A stretch of 64,000 nucleotides of DNA from Myxacorys chilensis ATA2-1-KO14 (GTDB lineage Bacteria > Cyanobacteriota > Cyanobacteriia > Leptolyngbyales > Leptolyngbyaceae), in NCBI GenBank assembly GCA_019359275.1, contig JAHHHP010000002.1, positions 62,001 to 126,000 of the forward strand. Direction: 5' to 3'. The translations under genes and the position numbers were made by a program. Each line of letters begins with the position of its first letter. Within the stretch, counting starts at the first letter, position 1. The notes beneath the pieces were generated by a model, which saw only the letters and a program-made list of their open reading frames with translations, made no database searches and was not told the origin of the DNA. Positions 26,903-35,537 of this stretch are shown here, piece after piece.

Positions 26903-27535
26903 ATGCAAACCAGTGACCGTCCCCAGACTTCTCCCGCCTTTACCGTTGCTCGAACCGCTTCTGTCAGCCGTAAAACGGGTGAAACCGATGTTCATGTCAG
27001 CGTCAATTTAGACGGGACAGGTCGCTGCACCGCCAATACTGGCGTTCCGTTTCTCGATCACATGCTGCACCAGATTTCATCTCACGGCCTGATCGATTTA
27101 GAGGTGCAGGCAACGGGCGATATTGAGATTGATGATCACCACACCAATGAAGATGTGGGCATTACGCTGGGCATGGCGTTAGCAAAAGCAGTGGGCGATC
27201 GCAAGGGCATTGTCCGCTTTGGTCACTTCGTCGCACCGCTCGATGAATCATTGGTTCAAGTTGCGCTCGATTTTTCAGGGCGTCCTCATCTGAGCTATGG
27301 GTTAGAGATTCCAACACAGCGCGTGGGAACGTATGACACGCAATTAGTTCGTGAATTTTTTGTAGCAATTGTAAATCATTCGCAAATGACGCTGCATCTT
27401 CGGCAACTTGACGGCATCAATTCGCATCATATTATTGAGGCGACGTTTAAGGCATTCGCACGATCGCTGCGAATGGCAACGGAAATTGATCCGCGTCGCG
27501 CTCATGAAATACCCAGTTCAAAAGGTGTGTTGTAG
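26903..27535 (+). CDS. hisB: Imidazoleglycerol-phosphate dehydratase
   Basis: Histidine biosynthesis step six. From ATG 26903 the product is 210 residues, the usual monofunctional length; a GTG at 26867 would add twelve. The metal-binding repeats are clear: [13 protein letters not shown] and [11 protein letters not shown] in the first half, then the second half-domain with [15 protein letters not shown] and [17 protein letters not shown]. There is no fused phosphatase domain. The TAG stop overlaps the GTG start of the next gene by one base, so the two are translationally coupled. Confidence 0.96.
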   Translation: MQTSDRPQTSPAFTVARTASVSRKTGETDVHVSVNLDGTGRCTANTGVPFLDHMLHQISSHGLIDLEVQATGDIEIDDHHTNEDVGITLGMALAKAVGDRKGIVRFGHFVAPLDESLVQVALDFSGRPHLSYGLEIPTQRVGTYDTQLVREFFVAIVNHSQMTLHLRQLDGINSHHIIEATFKAFARSLRMATEIDPRRAHEIPSSKGVL

Positions 27536-28239
27536 TGCGTCGATTTGTTCTAATAGCGGCTTTGTTGGTGAGTGTTCCTGCGATCGCGTGGGTGTCTGTC
27601 TCTCCTGTTGCCGCTCAATCCACGTGGAAACGAGTTCTATTTCAAAAAGAAGGCTTTTCGGTAATCGTGCCTGAAATGCCGAAAATTCGCAAAGAGAAGG
27701 GGCTTTCGCTCTACGAAGTTGTCCGCGACAAAGAACAGATGAGATATGCCGTGGGTTATCTTGATCTCGCGATCGCTCCGGGCAATGATTCTAAATTAAT
27801 CAATGAGGTCTATGAAGGCGTCAAAAAAGGTGCAGAAAAAGATAAAGGAGATTTGGTTGCCTATCGCACGATTGAGCGAAATGGATTTCCGGGTCGAGAA
27901 ATGACATTTTTCTTGCCTGATGGCTTTGCGGCTCGGTGGCGAGTCTATATCGTTAACAAACGAGCTTACTTTCTCAGCGCCACGACTACACGAAAGAATT
28001 TACAGACCGATTTGGCAGGAAGTGTAGCGGTTTTTCTCGATTCGTTTCGACTCAATGCAAAGCGTCCTGCGCCTCAACAGCTACCCCGTCAAAGCGTTCC
28101 TATCTTGCCCTCGCCAAGTCCAACACCTTCTCCTACCGTAACGCCGTTGCCAAGTCCAACACCCTCTCCTACCGTAACGCCCTCACCAGGTTCAATCCCT
28201 TCTCCTACAGCGACGCCCTCTCCTCAAGGCAGACGATAG
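27535..28239 (+). CDS. Secreted protein with Pro/Ser/Thr-rich tail, hisB-coupled
   Basis: 234 residues from GTG 27535, one base inside the hisB stop. A signal peptide (FVLIAALLVSVPAIAWVSV, cleavage near VAAQ) leads a globular ~160-residue domain (FQKEGFSVIVPEMPKI, FPGREMTFFLPDGF, LDSFRLNA). This resembles lumenal or periplasmic proteins of unknown function common in cyanobacteria. The C-terminal 50 residues are a (PSPTPSPTVTPL)-type tail encoded by a near-perfect 36-bp duplication. It is convergent with tsaE, ten bases away. Confidence 0.8.
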   Translation: MRRFVLIAALLVSVPAIAWVSVSPVAAQSTWKRVLFQKEGFSVIVPEMPKIRKEKGLSLYEVVRDKEQMRYAVGYLDLAIAPGNDSKLINEVYEGVKKGAEKDKGDLVAYRTIERNGFPGREMTFFLPDGFAARWRVYIVNKRAYFLSATTTRKNLQTDLAGSVAVFLDSFRLNAKRPAPQQLPRQSVPILPSPSPTPSPTVTPLPSPTPSPTVTPSPGSIPSPTATPSPQGRR

Positions 28240-28249
28240 ATAATGATAT

Positions 28250-28711
28250 CTATCCAAGCGCCCGGATTAGCTTTTGGGCGGTCTGACCGATCGCCGTCAA
28301 TTCTACGTGCCGCCCAGTTTCTTGGTAAGTGAGCCGAATTTCTAGATAGTCTTGAGGTCTATAGGGCAAGCGGTCTGCCCATTCGATCGCCACGATGCCG
28401 AGTTCGACTTCAAGCCCTTCCCAATAGAGTTCTGGGTAGAGGGTGGCAGTTTGCGATCGCTCCAGTCGATACAGATCAAAGTGATAGAGCGGCACGCGCC
28501 CATCCAGGTATTCGTTAATCAGCGTAAAGGTTGGACTCTCGATCGAGTCTTGGATGCCTAATCCTGCACCAAGCCCTTGAATTAAGGTGGTTTTACCGCT
28601 TCCCAAGTCGCCTTCAAGGAGCAACACAGTTCCGGCTGGCAGCGATCGCCCCAGTTGAATTCCTAAGTGACGGGTTGCTTCTGCATTGGGTAGCGTCAGA
28701 ACGTCCTTCAT
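28250..28711 (-). CDS. tsaE: tRNA threonylcarbamoyladenosine biosynthesis ATPase TsaE
   Basis: 153 residues. P-loop GDLGSGKTTLIQG near 35-48, followed by SPTFTLINEY, LYHFDLYRL and the VAIEWADRL segment typical of TsaE (YjeE). It works with TsaB and TsaD to make t6A37 in tRNAs. It begins 10 bp after the stop of the YvcK-like gene on the same strand, suggesting an operon with it upstream. Confidence 0.95.
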   Translation of the reverse strand: MKDVLTLPNAEATRHLGIQLGRSLPAGTVLLLEGDLGSGKTTLIQGLGAGLGIQDSIESPTFTLINEYLDGRVPLYHFDLYRLERSQTATLYPELYWEGLEVELGIVAIEWADRLPYRPQDYLEIRLTYQETGRHVELTAIGQTAQKLIRALG

Positions 28712-28721
28712 AAAGTTCTAA

Positions 28722-30092
28722 TCAGAAGTGACTGGCGCGACTAAACCACTTCAACAACACCTTTGCCAAGCGTTGCGAATCGTGGCGGACATATCCGGTT
28801 TCTGGATCTTCCATCATGATATTGGCTCGAATTGCCCGTCGCCCTAATTGCATCACGGCTTCCGTATCAAATTCTACAGGATAAGATTTTTCCTGAGCGT
28901 AGCGCAGCAAGGCTTTAGCAGAGGGCGGATACTTTTGGACTAACACCGCATCAAACAGACGCCGACCGCACACGCGATCGATGGCGCGGATGTGATCGGC
29001 AACCGTGTAATCGTCTGTTTCTCCCGGCTGAGTCATAATGTTGCAGACATAGATACAGGGGATTTCCCGTGCGGCGATCGCATCAGCAATATCGGGCACT
29101 AACAGATTGGGAATCACGCTCGTGTAGAGGCTGCCAGGACCCACGATAATATAGTCTGCATCTGCGATCGCCGAGACCGCTTTTGGTACTGCCGGAGGAT
29201 TTTCAGGAATACAGCCAATGTGAACAATCTTTCCGCCTGCTTCGGTAATATTCGACTCGCCTTCGATCCGGCGTCCGTCAGAGAGTTCGGCCCACAGCCG
29301 GACATCGCTCAGCGTGGCAGGTAGCACTTGACCTTGTACCGCTAACACTTTAGAACTCGCCGCGATCGCTTGCTCAAAATCTCCGGTTATCTCGCTGAGA
29401 ACCGTGAGAAATAAGTTTCCGAAACTGTGCCCAACCAGTCCGTCTCCCGCTTTAAATCGATATTGAAATAATTCGGTTAACAGTTTTTCTTCATCGGCAA
29501 GAGCCGCGATACAGTTGCGAATATCGCCCGGAGGCAACACGCCAATCTCTCGACGCAACCGACCCGAAGAGCCGCCGTCATCTGCCACCGTAACGATCGC
29601 CGTGATGTTGGCACTCGCTTTTTTCAAGCCCCGTAGCAACGTTGACAGTCCGGTTCCCCCTCCGATCGCAACGATCTTTGCCCCCCGATTGAGCCGACGG
29701 TGTTGCAGCAGCACATCAATCAGTTCTTCGTCGCGCTCAGGCATCAACACTTCGGTAATCGACCCAAAGGTGCGAGTCTGACCCCAAAGAATCAGCAGGA
29801 TGCCGAGCAGCAGTACGAGAGGCCCACTAATATAGCTGGGAACGACCCGAGTAATCGTTTCTAAGACATCGCTAGCAAACTGAGTGATGTAAAACACGGG
29901 CGTGAGCTTCACCCAAATCGCTGCACCGAGAGAAACGAGTAAAACTCCTCCCGCACTAATTAGCATCCAGCGTTTGACCGCCAGCCCTGGAGCCAGCCAC
30001 TTAAACCATTGTCCGACCCAACTTGAGGTGAACGAGTGAGACTCGTGGCGGAGCGCTCGGACAGCTTGCTTGATGAAACGATTTGTCGTCAT
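28722..30092 (-). CDS. YvcK/CofD-like protein (gluconeogenesis factor family)
   Basis: 456 residues. The CofD-like core holds [46 protein letters not shown] and [16 protein letters not shown], all diagnostic of YvcK, which in Bacillus binds UDP-GlcNAc and links carbon flow to cell-wall synthesis. Unlike Bacillus YvcK it has an N-terminal extension of ~120 residues with two hydrophobic segments (~40-62 and ~90-107), so it is probably membrane-anchored. The upstream region is 556 bp and shared with the divergent mlaF-like gene. Confidence 0.9.
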   Translation of the reverse strand: MTTNRFIKQAVRALRHESHSFTSSWVGQWFKWLAPGLAVKRWMLISAGGVLLVSLGAAIWVKLTPVFYITQFASDVLETITRVVPSYISGPLVLLLGILLILWGQTRTFGSITEVLMPERDEELIDVLLQHRRLNRGAKIVAIGGGTGLSTLLRGLKKASANITAIVTVADDGGSSGRLRREIGVLPPGDIRNCIAALADEEKLLTELFQYRFKAGDGLVGHSFGNLFLTVLSEITGDFEQAIAASSKVLAVQGQVLPATLSDVRLWAELSDGRRIEGESNITEAGGKIVHIGCIPENPPAVPKAVSAIADADYIIVGPGSLYTSVIPNLLVPDIADAIAAREIPCIYVCNIMTQPGETDDYTVADHIRAIDRVCGRRLFDAVLVQKYPPSAKALLRYAQEKSYPVEFDTEAVMQLGRRAIRANIMMEDPETGYVRHDSQRLAKVLLKWFSRASHF

Positions 30093-30648
30093 GTGGATCG
30101 ACCTACGGACGATGAATATAGGGGCTGAATACGTGCAGGATAACCTAAGTTGTGCATTCTAATAGCTCAATCTGTCTCAAGGACGTTAGGGTGTGCCTGT
30201 AACTAAAGTGAATGACTCCCTAAGGGTCTTCAAAGGTTCTCTAACTGAACCGGAACTTTGCTAAAGCGGAATTAGTCACGCTCTCAGCAGGATTAAAAGT
30301 GAGAATGTTGGCGCGCGATTAGCGTAGAGCGCAACTCTGTAGGAACCGCGAGGAATGAGGAATGGAAGAATGACGATGATGAGAAAAAGAATGACTATGC
30401 TAAATTCATCGTCTTTGCAAAAGGTTGCTGCCAGCATTCCCTTTAATCCTATCCACCTAAATTTGACAGGCTACTCTCTCCATTAATCCTTCATCAATCG
30501 CAAGCAGATCCTTCATTGATCGCAAGACAATTTAGGCCAATCCTTCAGCAGACCGCTACCCTGGTAAGTAGCTACTTTGATAAATGGAGGGTGCAATCTC
30601 GCTCCAACATCGCAAAATAGCGTTAGATCATCTGTGTGCTACACGGGA
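30093..30648. other. Divergent region yvcK/mlaF with short repeats
   Basis: 556 bp, no gene seen. It holds a copy of a dispersed 19-bp repeat (GCAACTCTGTAGGAACCGC at 30331-30349) and two copies of a 19-bp sequence at 30486-30526. A TTG-initiated 24-codon extension of the mlaF-like frame (from 30577) is not taken as the start because it has no family match. Confidence 0.6.
30486..30526. repeat. Two direct copies of a 19-bp sequence
   Basis: ATCCTTCATCAATCGCAAG (30486-30504) and ATCCTTCATTGATCGCAAG (30508-30526) differ at two bases and repeat with a 22-bp period. A third, partial copy (TCCTTCAGCAGACCG) starts at 30541. They lie 120-165 bp before the mlaF-like start. Confidence 0.7.
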
Positions 30649-31431
30649 ATGGCTGAGCCGTTGATTGAATTAAGAGGAATCCGAAAGCAGTTTGGAGGAA
30701 ATCTTGTCCTCGATCAGGCTGATGTGACCGTTTATCGAGGGGAGGCGCTGGCAATCATCGGACCGTCAGGAACCGGAAAGTCAACGGTACTCCGCCTAAT
30801 AGCTGGATTAATTGCTCCTGATGAAGGAGAAATTTTTGTCGATGGGAAGCGGCGTAAGGGTTTGATTGAAGATGAACCCGATTCAATTCATGTCGGCATG
30901 GTGTTTCAGCAAGCTGCGCTGTTTGACTCGCTCACCGTTGGCGAAAACGTAGGATTTTTGCTGCACCAGCATTCTCGATTGTCTAGAAGACAGATTCGGG
31001 AGCTAGTAGACCACCGTTTAGAAATGGTGGGTTTGGCGGGAATTCGCGATCGCTACCCCGCAGAACTGTCTGGCGGCATGAGGAAGCGCGTCAGTTTTGC
31101 CCGGGCGGTGATGGCGAACCCGAATAAGCCGGACGACGCGCCTGACGTGCTACTCTACGATGAGCCAACCGCCGGACTCGACCCGATCGCGTCTACCGTG
31201 ATTGAAGATCTGGTTCGTCATCTCCAGAGTAGCCAGCAAGGATGCCAGAGTTACGTTATGGTCACGCACCAGGAGAGTACGATTCGTCGCACTGCCGATC
31301 GCGTCTTGTTTCTCCATCGTGGCAGAGTGCAGTGGGAGGGCAAAACCCACGAACTCGACACGACGGATAATCCTCTAATTCGGCAGTTCTTTAGCGGTAG
31401 TGTAGAAGGACCTATTCAAGTGCTTGGGTAA
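30649..31431 (+). CDS. ABC transporter ATPase, MlaF/Ttg2A-like
   Basis: 260 residues from ATG 30649 (MAEPLIELRGIRKQFGG). Walker A GPSGTGKST, Q-loop MVFQQAALFDSLTV, signature LSGGMRKRV, Walker B LLYDEPTAGLDP and the H-loop VTHQ are all present. The FQQAALFDSLTV and SGGMRKR forms are typical of the Mla/TGD3 group that drives phospholipid transport between membranes. An MCE-domain (MlaD/TGD2-like) gene follows after 5 bp; the permease (MlaE/TGD1) is not here. Confidence 0.92.
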   Translation: MAEPLIELRGIRKQFGGNLVLDQADVTVYRGEALAIIGPSGTGKSTVLRLIAGLIAPDEGEIFVDGKRRKGLIEDEPDSIHVGMVFQQAALFDSLTVGENVGFLLHQHSRLSRRQIRELVDHRLEMVGLAGIRDRYPAELSGGMRKRVSFARAVMANPNKPDDAPDVLLYDEPTAGLDPIASTVIEDLVRHLQSSQQGCQSYVMVTHQESTIRRTADRVLFLHRGRVQWEGKTHELDTTDNPLIRQFFSGSVEGPIQVLG

Positions 31432-31436
31432 GAGGT

Positions 31437-32714
31437 ATGGCGTTGCGATCGCGAACCGTTCGAGAAGGATCAGTCGGCTTGTTGCTGCTTGTCGGAGCCG
31501 CTTTGTTTGGCGGCTTGGTGCTGTGGGTCAAAGGACTCAACCCGGCCAACCGCAGCTTTACGATCGTGGCTGATTTTGCGGTAATCAATGGAGTTCAAGC
31601 GGGAACGGCCGTGCGTTACCGAGGCGTGAATGTCGGCAAAATTAAAAGCACGGCTCCAGGAGCCAATGGTGTCGAGGTGCAAATTGAGGTGTCGCCCGCC
31701 GATCTGCTGATTCCTAGGGATTCTGAGGTGACGGTGAACCAGACGGGCTTACTCGGTGAAACGGTGGTGGACATCGTTCCGCGCCAACTGCTGGCAGAAG
31801 GCGCGATTCGCGCTGCACGCAACTCTAAAGGAAACGCGGGTGAACCCCTTGACCCAGACTGCAACCGGGATGTAATTTTGTGCGACGGTTCGCGCGTCAA
31901 AGGTCGCTTGGGCATCAGCACCGATGAGTTAATTCGAGCGACAATTCAGTTTGCCGATGCTTACAGCAGTCCGCAATTTACAGGCAACATCACAACCTTA
32001 ACGAAAAATAGCAGTGAGGCAGCTGCTCAGATCGCTACCCTTAGCAAAGAAGTTACGGGGCTAGTGAAATCTGCTAGACAGGAAATCGGTACATTCTCAA
32101 CAACGGCGCAATCGTTCTCAACGACCGCAGACTCTATCACTACAGCAGCAAATCAAGTGACGCTGACGGTGGGGCAAGTGAATGAGTTAGTGACCGCCAA
32201 TCGAGCAACGCTGGTTTCAACGCTGGAAAATCTCAATGCAACAAGTACCCAATTGCGCGGTAGCATCTCAAGTTTGAGTCCAATTGTCAATCAGGTTCAA
32301 CGAGGGCAACTGATTCAAAATTTAGAGACTCTTTCTGCAAATGCGGTTCAAGCGTCTGCTAATTTTCGAGATGTGTCAACCAGTTTGAACAATCCTGAAA
32401 GCATTACGTTGCTGCGGCAAACGCTTGATTCTGCAAGAGAGACGTTTCAGAACACGCAAAAAATTACTGCCGATTTAGATGAATTAACGGGTGATCCGGC
32501 GCTTCGTAATAACTTGAGAAACTTAATCAATGGTCTAAGTGGATTGGTGTCTTCAACCGATCAGCTTGAGAAACAGGCTCAGGTCGCTCAAATTCTAACG
32601 GTTCCGTCGCCCACTGCAAAGCTGCGTCCGTTCACCAAAGAAAACACTCAGCTTTCGGCAGAGTTTATGCCAGATTTTCAGTTTGATCCTAGTCCAGCCC
32701 CAACTCAACCTTAA
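31437..32714 (+). CDS. MCE-domain lipid-transport protein, MlaD/TGD2-like
   Basis: 425 residues. One N-terminal transmembrane helix (VGLLLLVGAALFGGLVLWV), then the MCE domain (~35-115, GVQAGTAVRYRGVNVGKI and SPADLLIPRDSEVTV), a small insertion with two cysteines, and a long helical C-terminal half made of repeated Thr/Ser/Ala/Asn heptads (~170-390). It should form a hexameric lipid-carrying barrel in the periplasm, fed by the coupled ATPase upstream. The stop codon is 2 bp from the next start, so all three genes are one unit. Confidence 0.92.
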   Translation: MALRSRTVREGSVGLLLLVGAALFGGLVLWVKGLNPANRSFTIVADFAVINGVQAGTAVRYRGVNVGKIKSTAPGANGVEVQIEVSPADLLIPRDSEVTVNQTGLLGETVVDIVPRQLLAEGAIRAARNSKGNAGEPLDPDCNRDVILCDGSRVKGRLGISTDELIRATIQFADAYSSPQFTGNITTLTKNSSEAAAQIATLSKEVTGLVKSARQEIGTFSTTAQSFSTTADSITTAANQVTLTVGQVNELVTANRATLVSTLENLNATSTQLRGSISSLSPIVNQVQRGQLIQNLETLSANAVQASANFRDVSTSLNNPESITLLRQTLDSARETFQNTQKITADLDELTGDPALRNNLRNLINGLSGLVSSTDQLEKQAQVAQILTVPSPTAKLRPFTKENTQLSAEFMPDFQFDPSPAPTQP

Positions 32715-32716
32715 AC

Positions 32717-33361
32717 ATGCCTTGGTTTGTCTCAGCCACTTTGACGAGTGCGATGGCTGTAGCAACTTATGCCGCGATCGCGTTCGTCGCGACAAATATT
32801 GATGACTTGGTGATGCTGATGCTGTTTTTTGCTCAGGTCAATCCGCAATTCAAAAAGCATCATATTTACGCGGGTCAATATTTGGGATTCACCGCATTAG
32901 TTTTATGCAGCTTACCAGGTTTTTTTGGCGGACTAGTTGTTTCTAAACCCTTGATTGGGTTACTGGGATTTGTGCCAATTGGGTTTGGAATTCGGAGTTT
33001 AATCACTCCAGAGGATCGTGATGAAGTTCAAGCAACGAGCGTGTCATGTAGAGGAATTTTTAAACGCATCAATCCTCAAATCTTTAACGTTGCTGCCGTT
33101 ACGTTTGCTAATGGTGGAGATAATATCGGAATTTATATTCCACTCTTTGCAAGTAGTACTCTGACCAATTTGGTAATTGTTTTGAGCGTATTCTTCCTAC
33201 TTGTTGGGGTGTGGTGCCTCATCTCAGATTGGTTAGCAGGACACCCAACTGTCGCGCCTATTCTCAGCCGCTATAGCCACATCTTTGTTCCTGTAGTTCT
33301 GATCGGTTTAGGCATCTATATTTTGATTGAGAACCAATCGTGGACGTTGATTTGGCGTTAA
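32717..33361 (+). CDS. CadD-family cadmium resistance transporter
   Basis: 214 residues with about five to six transmembrane helices. The FVATNIDDLVMLMLFFAQV start and the second half VTFANGGDNIGIYIPLFA are the paired conserved, acidic motifs of the CadD/LysE-type fold. Members export Cd2+ or other cations, but substrate is not determined by sequence. It begins 2 bp after the MlaD-like gene, an unexplained coupling. Confidence 0.87.
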   Translation: MPWFVSATLTSAMAVATYAAIAFVATNIDDLVMLMLFFAQVNPQFKKHHIYAGQYLGFTALVLCSLPGFFGGLVVSKPLIGLLGFVPIGFGIRSLITPEDRDEVQATSVSCRGIFKRINPQIFNVAAVTFANGGDNIGIYIPLFASSTLTNLVIVLSVFFLLVGVWCLISDWLAGHPTVAPILSRYSHIFVPVVLIGLGIYILIENQSWTLIWR

Positions 33362-33369
33362 GGCGTTGG

Positions 33370-33657
33370 CTAACTCCAATCGTCTCGCTTTACACCACGA
33401 CCTTTGTACACCTGCGATGTTTCATGAATCTGACGTGTCCGCTCATATAGCGCATCTTCGGTCAGCTTCCACTGCTTTAGAACCTGATCTAAATCTGTTT
33501 GAATGTCTCTAGCGCCTGGAAAGCCGTTGTAGCGAATCTTCAGACGGGCCAACTCAGCGAGATTGTAATCTGTCGGTTCGCCGCTGAGCAGGGCATCGAC
33601 AATTTGGCGATCGCTGTTCCACAACGGATGCTGCTGGTCTTTTTGCTCTTGCGTCAT
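33370..33657 (-). CDS. DUF3288 family protein
   Basis: 95 residues, cytoplasmic, mostly helical (HPLWNSDRQIVDALL, YNLAELARLKIRYNGFPGA). This is the cyanobacterial DUF3288 family of unknown function. It is convergent with the cadD-like gene, 8 bp apart. Confidence 0.88.
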   Translation of the reverse strand: MTQEQKDQQHPLWNSDRQIVDALLSGEPTDYNLAELARLKIRYNGFPGARDIQTDLDQVLKQWKLTEDALYERTRQIHETSQVYKGRGVKRDDWS

Positions 33658-34077
33658 AGAACTCGCCTCAAAACACCGTGACAGTATAGTACGCCAAGCA
33701 TGAAATTGAAAATGAGAAGTCTATCTGCGATCGCCCACGAATATAGAAATGGATTGGATAAAAAGTCCTTTAGTCGCTTAACGATTGGACTGGAACTTTC
33801 TGAATTAAGACCCTCATTCAAGATAAGCTTTCAATCTGATTCTCAAGCCTAGAATCATAGGCACAAGCGACACTTCCACCTATGACATTGGATCGTGGAT
33901 GATCTTCATCATGGGTAATCATTGTGGGCAAACAGGCGGAATTATGGGCTGTTTTCTAACACAAAGCACACTCTAATTGCCGCCTAAGACCCAAGGCAAA
34001 AGCTAGGCGAATCAGCGAAGTGTAGAGCGCAGCTCCAAAGGAACCGCTCCACTCGCTCGCATCCTATCTGTTTAAAC
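33658..34077. other. Intergenic region between DUF3288 and the bilin lyase
   Basis: 420 bp without a gene. It holds the DUF3288 promoter and a copy of the dispersed repeat (AGCGCAGCTCCAAAGGAACCGC, 34026-34047). Nothing else recognisable. Confidence 0.6.
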
Positions 34078-34665
34078 CTAAGCGTTAGCTGCTGCATCAC
34101 TAGGTTGTTCGGCTGCTTGTTCGGTTGCTTGTTGTTCGGCTGCCTGAGCTACACCCAAGCGGATTTCTGAGCAGAACGATGCCATGCTGAAGCCGCCAAA
34201 CCGCTTTAAAATGCTGTGACGCAAGCGCACGTTGGGGCTTTCAAACCAAAGGCGTTCTTTTGAGTACATACTTTCGTACTCAGTCACGAGCGTCAGTTCA
34301 TTACTGTCGTTGATGTGATAGCTTCCTGCGACTGGAGCTTTCTCGGCATAGCCCATTTCTCGCAGCAGCTTTCCTTCTTGCGGATTTTCAGGATCTGCGA
34401 TCGGCACAAGCACCGTTGAGCCATCGTGTTTTTCCTTATCCCAATCCATTGTGCCGTCCCATGTAACTCGCGCTCCACATGAAGCGGTGGCAGGGTCAAC
34501 ATTATGCTGTTCGCACAGTTGGATTACGGCAGGGTCAGTCTTGTCGAGCAATTCGATTTGAATATTCGATTTTCCAGCCTCTTGTTGCTTAAACGCTAGA
34601 TGATGGCTAGTTCGCATCGATGACCATTTCCCAGCGCTCTGTTGAAAAAACTCGACAATATCCAT
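34078..34665 (-). CDS. Phycobiliprotein lyase, CpcS/CpeS family
   Basis: 195 residues from ATG 34665; a TTG at 34671 would add two. CpeS/CpcS-type lipocalin fold that attaches phycocyanobilin to Cys84-type sites of allophycocyanin and phycocyanin beta. Conserved blocks are [46 protein letters not shown] and the C-terminal [10 protein letters not shown]. An Ala/Gln/Glu-rich tail of ~20 residues is unusual and looks disordered. It confirms a phycobilisome organism; no phycobiliprotein gene is next to it. Confidence 0.9.
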   Translation of the reverse strand: MDIVEFFQQSAGKWSSMRTSHHLAFKQQEAGKSNIQIELLDKTDPAVIQLCEQHNVDPATASCGARVTWDGTMDWDKEKHDGSTVLVPIADPENPQEGKLLREMGYAEKAPVAGSYHINDSNELTLVTEYESMYSKERLWFESPNVRLRHSILKRFGGFSMASFCSEIRLGVAQAAEQQATEQAAEQPSDAAANA

Positions 34666-34802
34666 GAACAATCCTATGGGTGACTTTAATATGTAATAAC
34701 CCTTATTTTAGAAGATTAGGAGAGGGAATTCGAGCTTTGGATGGCATCAGGATCGGAGTGATTCAGCACTACAGGGGAAGAAAATGATGCATGATTGCAG
34801 GA

Positions 34803-35393
34803 CTAGAGTAACCTAACCGCTTCAGATTGACAGCGTTGAATGGCACTTGCAAACGTCACGATCGCAGTGTGCAGAGCGCTCGATAGTTCAGCGTCAGAGG
34901 CAATTCCGGCGGCGTCAAGGTTCTGACCTAGAAGAGGGACGGTGATCGAGGCGGCAGGGATGACCCGCCCCGCCATTACAGTCACGATTTCAGTTAAAGA
35001 CGCTTGAGCATGAATCGCTCGTGGTGATGCATTGAGTAATGCAATCGGCTTGCCCACAAACTCTTCTCCATTGACCAGCCAATCGAGGGCGTTCTTCAAC
35101 ACACCCGGTACACCATGTGCATATTCTGGGCTGGAGATCAGCAACCCGTCAGACCATTGCACTTGCTGACGTAGATCAGTGACAGATGGCGGTTCAGTGG
35201 GTTCAAGATCGGGATTGAAGTGCGGTAAAGCGCCGAGTCCTTCGTACAATTTAACTTCGAGGTTCTCTGGTGCTAACGCGATCGCAGCTTGCAGTAGCGC
35301 CGTATTTGATGAAACCTTTCGGAGGCTTCCTGAAATCGCCAGAATATGGAGTGTTGTGGGCTTCGTTTCTCCAGGCATAGTTTCTTCAGACAT
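34803..35393 (-). CDS. NAD(P)H-dependent FMN reductase, flavodoxin-like
   Basis: 196 residues. The FMN phosphate loop SGSLRKVSSN and the conserved SPEYAHGVPGVLKNALDW segment place it in the NADPH-dependent FMN reductase/quinone reductase family (SsuE/ArsH/YieF group). Probable cytoplasmic reductase of flavin, quinone or metal. It has an N-terminal extension of ~13 residues; ATG 35378 is an alternative start. Confidence 0.88.
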   Translation of the reverse strand: MSEETMPGETKPTTLHILAISGSLRKVSSNTALLQAAIALAPENLEVKLYEGLGALPHFNPDLEPTEPPSVTDLRQQVQWSDGLLISSPEYAHGVPGVLKNALDWLVNGEEFVGKPIALLNASPRAIHAQASLTEIVTVMAGRVIPAASITVPLLGQNLDAAGIASDAELSSALHTAIVTFASAIQRCQSEAVRLL

Positions 35394-35502
35394 AGGTTTC
35401 AGGGCTGCTTCTAGTATTAACCTTGAGCTTGCCCGTTCTTCCTGATTCCCGCAAGAGGTCAGTGAGGGTGAGGAGACAAGATATAGAGAGATGCTCTACC
35501 AG

Positions 35503-35524
35503 AGCGCCTCTCTACAAAGAGGGG
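35503..35524 (-). terminator. Hairpin after the porin gene
   Basis: CGCCTCTCT and AGAGGGGCG form a 9-bp stem (one G-T pair) with a 4-nt loop, 14 bp after the porin stop on the minus strand. No U tract, so a moderate call. Confidence 0.5.
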
Positions 35525-35537
35525 CGTGAGTTACTGA

